From positions 1-45,591 of the forward strand of contig JBGTNI010000046.1 of NCBI GenBank assembly GCA_041743105.1: a stretch of DNA of 45,591 nt. The letters run 5' to 3'. The DNA is from QHCE01 sp041743105. Lineage in GTDB: Bacteria > Actinomycetota > Actinomycetes > Mycobacteriales > QHCE01. Numbering within the stretch: the stretch's first letter is position 1; every line of letters starts with the position of its first letter. The notes under the pieces were generated by a model. The model searched no databases. It was not told where the DNA came from and worked only from the letters and a program-made list of their open reading frames with translations. Of this stretch, positions 25,131 to 32,650 are shown piece after piece. The position numbers were made by a program, and so were the translations under genes.

Positions 25131-26234
25131 CTACACCGGCAGGTTCAGATAACCGAACTCCGGCTTGAGCCCACGCGCCATCAGTGCGCGCACCGCATCG
25201 ACTGGGGCGGCGTTGTCATGACAGATCTTCACCACCTGCTCGGTGAGCGGCATCTCCACGTCGAGTTGTGCCGCCAAGTCTCGAACGGCGAGGCAGGACG
25301 CAACACCTTCCACAACCTGTGGTTTTTTCGACTGCGCCTGGCTCATAGACAAGCCGCGGCCCAGCAGCTCTCCGAAGGTGCGATTGCGCGATAGCGGCGA
25401 ATAGCAGGTAGCGACCACATCGCCAAGGCCAGCAAGACCAGCGAACGTCGACGGCTCGGCGCCGAGCATCTGGCCCAGGCGGGTCGCCTCGGCGAGACCG
25501 CGTGCGATTACCGACGCCGTGGCGTTGTCACCCAGCTTCATTCCAGCGACGATGCCGCAGGCCAGAGCGATGACGTTCTTCATGGCACCGGCAAGTTCGC
25601 AACCAACCACATCGGAGTTGGTGTAAGCGCGCAGATAGCCGGTGCTGCACGCGCGCTGCACCAACCGCGCGCGCTCGTGGTCCGCACATGCCACCACTGT
25701 CGCGGTGGGCTGCTCTCGCGCGATCTCCTCGGCCAGGTTGGGGCCGCTGATCACAGCGACACGCTCCTGGTCAACGCCGGTGACGGCGGTGACCACTTCA
25801 CTCATCCTGAGGCCACTGCCCAACTCGATACCCTTGGCAAGGCTCACGATAACGGCATCGGAACCCACATGCTGCGCCCACTCCGTCAAGTTGCTGCGCA
25901 GCGTCTGCGACGGCACCGCGAGCACTACGATGTCCGCGCCGTGCGTGAGCGCCTCCGAGGCGCTACTGGTGACCCGCAGCGCCGTGGGTAACCTGATCCC
26001 GGGCAAGTATTGCCGATTGCGGGCATGCGTCACAATGCTGCGGGCAAGCTCAGGGCGTCGGGCCCATAGCATCACGTCACAGCCCGCGTCGACGAGTACC
26101 TTTGCGAAGGTGGTTCCCCATGCTCCGGCCCCCAGCACCGCCACGCTGAACCGTTCCGGCAACAAACCGTCTGCTCGTGACGCGCAATCCAGTGGCGAAG
26201 AATCTAGTGGTGAACAATCCAGCTGTTTACCCAT
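25131..26234 (-). CDS. gpsA: Glycerol-3-phosphate dehydrogenase [NAD(P)+]
   Basis: GpsA reduces dihydroxyacetone phosphate to sn-glycerol-3-phosphate for phospholipids. The 367-residue product has the nucleotide-binding GAGAWGTTFA (about residues 35-44), VISGPNLAEEIA and the catalytic lysine in GAMKNVIALACGI. The ATG at 26234 lies inside the end of plsC (8-bp overlap). It carries an N-terminal extension of about 27 residues containing a short tandem repeat (SPLDS-SPLDC). An alternative start downstream of that repeat cannot be ruled out. Pairing with plsC makes sense: GpsA product is the acyltransferase pathway substrate. Confidence 0.95.
   Translation of the reverse strand: MGKQLDCSPLDSSPLDCASRADGLLPERFSVAVLGAGAWGTTFAKVLVDAGCDVMLWARRPELARSIVTHARNRQYLPGIRLPTALRVTSSASEALTHGADIVVLAVPSQTLRSNLTEWAQHVGSDAVIVSLAKGIELGSGLRMSEVVTAVTGVDQERVAVISGPNLAEEIAREQPTATVVACADHERARLVQRACSTGYLRAYTNSDVVGCELAGAMKNVIALACGIVAGMKLGDNATASVIARGLAEATRLGQMLGAEPSTFAGLAGLGDVVATCYSPLSRNRTFGELLGRGLSMSQAQSKKPQVVEGVASCLAVRDLAAQLDVEMPLTEQVVKICHDNAAPVDAVRALMARGLKPEFGYLNLPV
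26186..26223 (-). repeat. 15-bp tandem repeat at the gpsA 5' end
   Basis: Two full imperfect copies (26186-26200, 26201-26215) and a half copy (26216-26223) of a unit beginning AATCCAGTGG on the plus strand. The five-codon period keeps the gpsA frame. Confidence 0.75.
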
Positions 26235-26949
26235 TTCGAACTCCGATGGACGAAGCCGGGCTAAACAGTGGACCTGTGGGTGCCGCCTCGTTGCGTACCC
26301 CCGCCACATCAGATCGCAGCCGCTGCATGATCGTGTCTGTAGCGGCACGCAGTACCTCTGTGCTCAGCGGTTTCCCCGCAAACGCCGACAGGTCCACCGG
26401 AGGTCCAGCAACCACGCTTACAGGAGTGCGGGGACGCAGACCGATTCTTCCGGTGATCGGATTGTGGAACCGTTGCGCACCCCATTGCGCGATCGGAATC
26501 ACTGGCGCTCCGCTGCTCAGTGCAAGGCGAGCCACGCCGGTCTTGCCCCGCATTGGCCACAACGCAGGATCGTGGGTGCAGGTACCTTCGGGATAGATGA
26601 TAATCGCCTCATCGTCAGCCAATGCCTCCAGCGCGGCCTTTAGTGCCTTGAGAGCATCGGTAGTGCCTCGGCGGACCGGGATCTGGCGAACCTTAGTCAA
26701 TACGGTCCCGATCACAGGTACCGCGAATAACGAATCCTTGGCCAAAAAGCGGGGATCGCGCAGGTCAAAAACATAATGCGCCACGATCAGCGGGTCAGCA
26801 TCGGACAAATGGTTCGGCACTAGAATCGCTGGCCCGGTAGCGGGAATATGATGCCGACCGCGCCAGTCGCGTTTGGTCATTAGCACCATAACCGGCCGAA
26901 GGATCACCTCCGCCAGCCGGAGCCAGAAACCAATCCTGCCGCGCCGCAC
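26227..26949 (-). CDS. 1-acyl-glycerol-3-phosphate acyltransferase (PlsC family)
   Basis: The 240-residue PlsC-like protein has the HX4D acyltransferase motif in NHLSDADPLI and the substrate-binding YPEGTCTHDP, with an N-terminal amphipathic or membrane-associated helix. It acylates lysophosphatidic acid or a related acceptor. GTG at 26949 is selected because AGGAG sits six bases upstream; the ATG at 26982 precedes this ribosome-binding site. It heads a plsC-gpsA-ddl run and overlaps gpsA by eight bases. A second PlsC homologue is at 29308-30003. Confidence 0.92.
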   Translation of the reverse strand: MRRGRIGFWLRLAEVILRPVMVLMTKRDWRGRHHIPATGPAILVPNHLSDADPLIVAHYVFDLRDPRFLAKDSLFAVPVIGTVLTKVRQIPVRRGTTDALKALKAALEALADDEAIIIYPEGTCTHDPALWPMRGKTGVARLALSSGAPVIPIAQWGAQRFHNPITGRIGLRPRTPVSVVAGPPVDLSAFAGKPLSTEVLRAATDTIMQRLRSDVAGVRNEAAPTGPLFSPASSIGVRNG

Positions 26950-27224
26950 GAAATCTCCTGACCCGGTTGTATTGCAGTCCATCAGACATTGACCGCCACG
27001 CTTGGGAGCGGTATGAGGAGATTAGTGTCTCATTGTGCTGGGACCATCCGCCAATTGGTTCCTGCCAAGGCCTCAGGAGCCGGCGGATACGGGCTGTACC
27101 TTCTAACTTCGACGGAGCCGCAGCGGAATAACGTGGAAAGGCGGCTCAAGAGCAGTGAACACCGGCAGGGCGCGCCCGGCGACGGCTTGCCGAGCAGGGC
27201 CAGGCGACACAGTGGCGGCCGCGC

Positions 27225-28955
27225 TTAAAAACCGGCTGGTTCCCGGTATATACCCCAAACGCCTTTGAGTGCGCCGCAGATCTCCCCTAGCGTTGCCTCT
27301 GCTCGTGTTGCCTCCAGCATGCTGGGCAACAGATTTGTGGTACCGCAAGCGACATCGATCATCTTCGACAGCGCAGCCCTCGCCGCGCCGTCGTCGCGGC
27401 GCGCCTTACGTTGCGCCAGGGCCCGACGCTGATCTGCCTCGACCTCATGACCTACGTGAAGGATCTCCAGCTCGGAGTCGGTCTGGCCAGTGTGGACGTT
27501 GACTCCGACGACTTTCTTTTCACCCTTCTCCACCTGCTGCTGGTAGGTGAACGCCGAGTCAGCGATCTCGCGAAGAAACCATCCGGTCTCGATTCCGCGC
27601 AGAATGCCCGCCGTTATCGGTCCGATCGGGTGCGACTGGCCGGCTGGATCCAGACCTCTGATCGTCGCGAACATCGCCTCGGCCTGCCGCTCCAGCTCAT
27701 CGGTGAGGGCTTCGAGATACCAGGAGCCGCCGAGCGGGTCGCTCACGTTGGCCACGCCGGTCTCCTCGGCGAGCACGTGCTGGGTTCGCAGCGCAATTTG
27801 TGCCGCTTTCTCCGTCGGAAGCCCAAGAACCTCGTCGAGGGCATTGGTATGCAGCGAGTTGGTGCCGCCAAACACAGCAGCGAGAGCCTCCACAGTGGTG
27901 CGGACGATATTGTTCTCCGGCTGCTGCGCGGTGAGTGACACTCCGGCGGTCTGTGTATGGAACCGCAGCCACTGTGCTCTTTCGCTAGTGGCACCATAGG
28001 TATCTCGCATCCACCGCGCCCAGATGCGACGCGCGGCACGGAACTTTGCGATCTCTTCGAAGAAGTCAATGTGCGCGTCGAAGAAAAACGACAGCGTGGG
28101 TGCGAAACTGTTGACATCAAGCCCGCGAGAGAGCCCTAGTTCTACGTAGGCGAAACCATCGGCGAGTGTAAACGCCAGCTCCTGCGCGGCAGTCGCTCCT
28201 GCTTCCCGAATGTGGTACCCCGAGACCGACAGCGGTTTGTAGGCCGGGGCGTGGCGCTGGCAGTACTCCATCAAGTCACCGATGAGTCGCAGGTGAGGCC
28301 CTGGGCCGAAAAGCCATTCCTTTTGGGCAATGTATTCCTTGAATATGTCGGTCTGCAATGTGCCGTCCAGCGCCCCGATCTCCACGCCCTGCCGCTCCGC
28401 AGCGACCACATACATGCAGAACATCGGTACCGCTGGGCCGGAGATGGTCATAGAGGTGGTGACTTCGCGTAGCGGTATACCGGCAAACAACGCCTCCATG
28501 TCCGCGACAGAATCGATCGCCACACCGCAGTGGCCGACTTCACCAAGGGCGTGCGGATCGTCGGAGTCTCGCCCCATGAGGGTCGGCATATCGAACGCAA
28601 CCGAGAGCCCGTCGCCACCGGAGCCGAGGATCATCTTGTAGCGGGCGTTGGTCTGCGCCGCGCTGCCGAACCCGGCAAACTGCCGCACGGTCCACGGCTT
28701 GCCTCGGTAGCCGGTAGCGTGTAGCCCCCGCGTGAACGGGAATTGGCCTGGCCATCCGATACGTTCGAACCCTTCCGGCTCGGCCCCTTCAAGCTCTGCC
28801 CCTTCAGCGGCGGCCCTCGGAGCCGGTCCGTACACCGGCTCTACTTCAATACCCGACAATGTGGTGAAGTCGGCGTCGCGAAGCTTGCCCGATGCCCGGG
28901 CACGTTCATAGCGCGCTCGCCAGGTCCGAGCGCCGAAGGACTCCATACCTGTCAT
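27225..28955 (-). CDS. icmA: Isobutyryl-CoA mutase-type large subunit
   Basis: The 576-residue protein is the substrate-binding (TIM barrel) subunit of an adenosylcobalamin acyl-CoA mutase and lacks a B12-binding domain. Specificity positions match isobutyryl-CoA mutase: Phe93 in RQFAGFG (Tyr in methylmalonyl-CoA mutase) and Gln211 in EYIAQKEWL (Arg in methylmalonyl-CoA mutase), corresponding to Phe80 and Gln198 of the Streptomyces IcmA. It interconverts isobutyryl- and n-butyryl-CoA, in valine/fatty-acid metabolism. The B12-binding small subunit is not in the window. A Glu/Ala-rich insert lies at about residues 48-62. The start may be the ATG at 28955 or 28946. Confidence 0.88.
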   Translation of the reverse strand: MTGMESFGARTWRARYERARASGKLRDADFTTLSGIEVEPVYGPAPRAAAEGAELEGAEPEGFERIGWPGQFPFTRGLHATGYRGKPWTVRQFAGFGSAAQTNARYKMILGSGGDGLSVAFDMPTLMGRDSDDPHALGEVGHCGVAIDSVADMEALFAGIPLREVTTSMTISGPAVPMFCMYVVAAERQGVEIGALDGTLQTDIFKEYIAQKEWLFGPGPHLRLIGDLMEYCQRHAPAYKPLSVSGYHIREAGATAAQELAFTLADGFAYVELGLSRGLDVNSFAPTLSFFFDAHIDFFEEIAKFRAARRIWARWMRDTYGATSERAQWLRFHTQTAGVSLTAQQPENNIVRTTVEALAAVFGGTNSLHTNALDEVLGLPTEKAAQIALRTQHVLAEETGVANVSDPLGGSWYLEALTDELERQAEAMFATIRGLDPAGQSHPIGPITAGILRGIETGWFLREIADSAFTYQQQVEKGEKKVVGVNVHTGQTDSELEILHVGHEVEADQRRALAQRKARRDDGAARAALSKMIDVACGTTNLLPSMLEATRAEATLGEICGALKGVWGIYREPAGF

Positions 28956-28984
28956 GCTATGCCGGTCTAGCCCGCCAGTGGCCG

Positions 28985-29272
28985 CTACTGACGGACGCCG
29001 CGCGAGACCACCCGTTCAAACCAGAGCGTGAACAGCGGCGGAATACTCGCCAGCAGACCATAGATCACACGCTTGCGGGTCCACCCGTGACTGCGCGCGG
29101 CCAGCACCACAATGATCAGGTAGCCCAAAAACAACATGCCGTGGATCGGGCCGAAGATCTTGACACCGATCTCGTTGTGCACCACCACGTATTTGAAGAA
29201 CATCCCAACCAGCAGCCCTAGCCAAGAACACGCCTCGGCGATCGCGGCGATCCTAAACCACTTCATCGTCAT
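28985..29272 (-). CDS. DUF3817-family small membrane protein
   Basis: The 95-residue protein has three hydrophobic helices and the family layout FRIAAIAEACSWLGLLVGMF, then KIFGPIHGMLFLGYL with a conserved GPIHG segment. DUF3817 proteins are small integral membrane proteins of unknown function common in actinobacteria. It lies 29 bp upstream of the mutase gene on the same strand and could be co-transcribed. Confidence 0.88.
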   Translation of the reverse strand: MTMKWFRIAAIAEACSWLGLLVGMFFKYVVVHNEIGVKIFGPIHGMLFLGYLIIVVLAARSHGWTRKRVIYGLLASIPPLFTLWFERVVSRGVRQ

Positions 29273-29307
29273 TCTACGAAGCGTAGAGCAAATGTATCGC
29301 GGTGGCG

Positions 29308-30003
29308 CTACCGAGCCGGGTGCTCTGCCGCCATGGCCGACTTCACCTTCGAAGCGTAGACATCCACGTACTCCTGGCCCGAGAGAGCCCTGAGCCGCTC
29401 CATGATGCGATCGGTCACCTCACGTTCGATGTGTCGATCGCCGGCCGCCGCGAAGTGCTCGGAGAAGTCCAGGGGCTCCCCAACCCTGATGCGCACCCGC
29501 ATAATGCGGGGAAGCTTGCGTCCCAGCGGCTGCATCAAGTGTGTGTTGAGCATCGCGACCGGGACCACCGGAACCCCCGCGCGCAACGCCAACAGCGCTA
29601 CCCCGACCCTGCCTCGGTACAGCTTACCGTCGGGTGAACGCGTTCCTTCGGGATAGATCCCCAACAGCGCGCCCTCCTGCAGCACGCGAGCGCCGGTCTC
29701 CAATGCGGAGCGAGCCGCCGATCCATTGGAACGATCAATCGGTACCGCCCCCATGCCAGTAAAGAACACTCGGCTAGCCCAACCAGCGATACCCGGCCGA
29801 TTGAAGTACTCGGCTTTGGCTAGGAACACGATGCGGCGACGAATCATTAAGGGCAGGAAGACCGAGTCAACGAACGACAGGTGATTACTCGCCAGGATCG
29901 CGGCACCGTCAGCTGGGATATGTTCGACGCCTTCGACAATCGGGCGGAACAGCAACCGCAGCCACGGGCCGAGCAGCACATACTTACCCAGCCAGAACAG
30001 CAT
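29308..30003 (-). CDS. Second PlsC-family 1-acyl-glycerol-3-phosphate acyltransferase
   Basis: The 231-residue product has NHLSFVDSVF (HX4D) and IYPEGTRSPDGKLYRGR, the standard acyltransferase motifs, plus an N-terminal hydrophobic helix. It differs clearly from the homologue at 26227-26949 and keeps the more canonical EGTRS motif. Likely role: phosphatidic acid synthesis at the membrane. It is 36 bp upstream of the DUF3817 gene, on the same strand. Confidence 0.92.
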   Translation of the reverse strand: MLFWLGKYVLLGPWLRLLFRPIVEGVEHIPADGAAILASNHLSFVDSVFLPLMIRRRIVFLAKAEYFNRPGIAGWASRVFFTGMGAVPIDRSNGSAARSALETGARVLQEGALLGIYPEGTRSPDGKLYRGRVGVALLALRAGVPVVPVAMLNTHLMQPLGRKLPRIMRVRIRVGEPLDFSEHFAAAGDRHIEREVTDRIMERLRALSGQEYVDVYASKVKSAMAAEHPAR

Positions 30004-30153
30004 GGTTCACTCCATCACAGTCGGCTCAGTAGGTCACGGCAGCGACGTCGCACGGCTGCGCGGCGCGGTGTCGATACACAACAATCCCACACCTGCGTCC
30101 TCGGCACCCAGTGTCCGTCACAGCTGGCCGAGGAGAGAACTAAGGTTAAGGAC

Positions 30154-30564
30154 ATGTCGACAGGGCAGCCAAGCCGGGACGATGCAGAGCGGGAGGCCGC
30201 AGTCGAAGCCGGTGCTAAATCAGACAGCGAGCAACCCCTCGATTTCCTCGATGTATATAGCAGTGAGATATACGTCGACGACTTCGACACATCCAACACC
30301 GATGGCGAGGGTTACGCTCGTCCTGAGCCGCCACCGCTACCACTGGTTGCTCCAGCCACCGTACTCGGAGCCCTCGCCATCGCAGTCGGCGTGGGGCTGC
30401 TTTTCTATCCCGCAGTTCTCACGTCGTTCCTGGGGGTCTCGACTACATTCGCGCTCCTGCTCGCCGGCCTGCTCTTCGCCGTCGGCGCGGTAACGCTGAT
30501 CGGCCGGCTGCGCAATCCCGATCCCGAGGAACCTGAAGACCCTGACCTGGGCGCGCAGGTTTAA
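30154..30564 (+). CDS. Small two-helix membrane protein, function unknown
   Basis: The 136-residue protein has an acidic, soluble N-terminal half (residues 1-62), two closely spaced transmembrane segments (about 65-118) and an acidic proline-rich tail (PDPEEPEDPD). ATG at 30154 follows an AAGG-type ribosome-binding site; the longer upstream frame is not protein-like. No family is recognised with confidence. It is convergent with the hydrolase gene, and their ends overlap by four bases. Confidence 0.75.
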   Translation: MSTGQPSRDDAEREAAVEAGAKSDSEQPLDFLDVYSSEIYVDDFDTSNTDGEGYARPEPPPLPLVAPATVLGALAIAVGVGLLFYPAVLTSFLGVSTTFALLLAGLLFAVGAVTLIGRLRNPDPEEPEDPDLGAQV

Positions 30565-31373
30565 GAGGCTGACATATCTCTAAGCTCGAGCTTCGCGATG
30601 ACTGGGAAGTGGTCACTAGCTGCTTGCACCGGGGCCGCGCGCCACACGCGATAATCATGTGCGAGCAGCCGATCTGAGCAGAAAATGGCGTCGATTCTGT
30701 GGCGGGGAGAAGCCGTACTAAACGTCGGCCCGTGATCGACCGCGCCGACATCTCGAAATCGGCGGGTCAGCCGTTGCCAGACCACGCCGTCTGGCTGCTC
30801 GTTGAAATCCCCCAGCACGACTAGCGCGGCGTCATCGCTTTCGACTGACGCGAAACTCTCGGCCGCTGTCACGACGCGTTCGATTTGGTCGCCGCGCTCA
30901 TTGGCAACCGTACTCAGATGGGTCCCCACCACAGTAATCGACCGCGGCGAGGATATCCGCGGATCTAGGGGCGATGCAGCTACGGGCAGAGCCACCGAGC
31001 TCTGCTGGCTAGGTTCGGCATACGGCATGCATCGGGCCAGTACCGCGGTACGGGGCTGCTGGAATAGCCGGTGCGGCAGTCGAAGCGTCATGGTGGCAAG
31101 CACTGAGATCGTCGGGCGGGCAAGGATCAGATTACCCTTACCACTGTCGCGATACCCCGCGATGATTCGCATGCCACAGTCGGCGGCCAACGCGGCACAA
31201 CGGCGACGCCACAACCACCTTCGCGGTGCCTCCTGCAAAGCGAGCAGATCGGGAGCCATGGCCCGAACCACATTCACCACCGCGCCCCGATCGTCGCGAA
31301 GCCCGCGCACGTTGTAGCTGGCAATGACGAGAGCTCGCAGAGCAACCACGGACAGATCTCGCGGCGCCGACAT
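30561..31373 (-). CDS. Endonuclease/exonuclease/phosphatase-family protein
   Basis: The 270-residue EEP-fold hydrolase keeps the metal-dependent phosphodiesterase motifs: YNVRGL, LLALQEAP, VGTHLST, LGDFNEQP and a C-terminal SDHFPVIAKL. Substrates of this fold vary from DNA to sugar phosphates and phospholipids, and none can be assigned. No signal peptide is evident, so it is likely cytoplasmic. It follows the ROK kinase gene by two bases and is presumably co-transcribed with it. Confidence 0.88.
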   Translation of the reverse strand: MSAPRDLSVVALRALVIASYNVRGLRDDRGAVVNVVRAMAPDLLALQEAPRRWLWRRRCAALAADCGMRIIAGYRDSGKGNLILARPTISVLATMTLRLPHRLFQQPRTAVLARCMPYAEPSQQSSVALPVAASPLDPRISSPRSITVVGTHLSTVANERGDQIERVVTAAESFASVESDDAALVVLGDFNEQPDGVVWQRLTRRFRDVGAVDHGPTFSTASPRHRIDAIFCSDRLLAHDYRVWRAAPVQAASDHFPVIAKLELRDMSAS

Positions 31374-31375
31374 AG

Positions 31376-32341
31376 CTACTGAATGCGGGCGAGATCAGCA
31401 GCGCCGACCAGCCCGGCGGCGTTACCCAAGGTGGCCGTTGCGATCTCGGCTTTCGGGTCACTGCGCCCGCGTGAGGCAACCACCTCCCGATAGGCTGTGT
31501 TGGCCGGTGAGAACAGCAGATCGCCCGATTCGCTGACGCCGCCGCCCACCACAATCAGGTCTGGGTCCAGCGCAAACACCACATCGGCGAAGGCGATGCC
31601 TAGCCAGCCACCCAGCGTGGTGAACGCCGCCAGAGCGGCGACGTTACCTTCTTGCGCCGCCTGTTGTATATGGCCTCCCTCGAGCGCGTCCAGGTCTCCT
31701 CCGGCCAGCTCCACCAGCCGCGCGCCACTAGCTGGATCCGCGATGGCTTCCTCGCGCGCATAGCGCACCAATGCGGTGCCGCTGGCGTAGCGCTCCAGGC
31801 AGCCGCGGCTACCGCAGCCGCATGCCTCACCGTCACGCACTGCCAGGGTATGTCCGAATTCAGGCGCCTTACCGAAGCTGCCGCGATACAGCCGTCCTTC
31901 ATTCACGAAACCAGAACCAACCCCAGTCCCTACCGTGAGCAGCACCAGATTGGTCGCATCGGCTCCGACGCCGAAACGGTACTCGCCCCACGCGGCGGCG
32001 TTCGCGTCGTTCTCCAAGACCACGGGGATGCCCACGACGCCACTCACCATCCGCTGGAGTGGGATGTCGTTACCCCAGGGCAGGTTCGGCGAGTGCTGTA
32101 GTACCGACCGCGACGCGTCAAGGTAACCGGCGATGGCGATTCCCATCCCCGCCAGGGAGTATTCGGCACCTAGTTCGGCGGTAATCTTGCCGATGACCTC
32201 GACGGTCTCGGTCACGTCGCGGCTGGGCGTTGGGTAACGGGCCGAGGCCAACACCTGCCCCTCATCGCTAACTACACCGCCAATCGCTTTCGTGCCACCG
32301 ATATCGATGCCCAACGTGTAAGACCGCACAGTCTCGATCAT
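31376..32341 (-). CDS. ROK-family glucokinase
   Basis: The 321-residue product is a ROK kinase: DIGGTK at residues 13-18, catalytic Asp112 in ENDANAAAWGE, GTGVGSGF, and the zinc-binding C-x-C-x4-C pattern (Cys174, Cys176, Cys181 in ACGCGSRGCLE). There is no HTH domain, so it is a sugar kinase rather than a regulator. Actinobacterial proteins of this length and motif set are glucokinases (Glk/PpgK-type alternatives exist). AGGAGAG lies five bases before the ATG. Confidence 0.92.
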   Translation of the reverse strand: MIETVRSYTLGIDIGGTKAIGGVVSDEGQVLASARYPTPSRDVTETVEVIGKITAELGAEYSLAGMGIAIAGYLDASRSVLQHSPNLPWGNDIPLQRMVSGVVGIPVVLENDANAAAWGEYRFGVGADATNLVLLTVGTGVGSGFVNEGRLYRGSFGKAPEFGHTLAVRDGEACGCGSRGCLERYASGTALVRYAREEAIADPASGARLVELAGGDLDALEGGHIQQAAQEGNVAALAAFTTLGGWLGIAFADVVFALDPDLIVVGGGVSESGDLLFSPANTAYREVVASRGRSDPKAEIATATLGNAAGLVGAADLARIQ

Positions 32342-32650
32342 CTGCTCTCTCCTGATGCGCTGCGGCGTCCCGCCACGGTCGAGTATTCAGCTCAGCCGCG
32401 GTTCAGGCAACCGGAAGTGCCGACATATGTAGCAAGTCTCATTCAGCTGGCGCGGGGTAAGAACGTTAGGCCGGCTACCGACAAGTTCAGTGGCTAGTTG
32501 AGTGCGCGGCGGCGTCCAAGTGAAGCCCATCGACGGTTAGGATCAAAAGGCCTTGCGCGACAAATCGGACCTTGTCAAACCCGACCATGGCCATTGGAGC
32601 CCGCAAGGTGCTTCTGGTAGCTCAATCCCACGGCACAGAACAGGTGATCG
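32342..32650. other. Intergenic region between divergent sugar genes
   Basis: This 309-bp gap separates the ROK kinase (leftward) from the debranching enzyme (rightward), so it must hold promoters for both. I see no clear promoter hexamers, repeat or RNA gene. A 37-codon frame from 32587 that overlaps the start of the debranching gene could be a leader peptide but has no further support. Confidence 0.4.

Noticed and set aside
26983..27224. Possible gene between plsC and icmA
   Set aside because: An open frame exists on the plus strand but it has no ribosome-binding site and no recognisable protein features.
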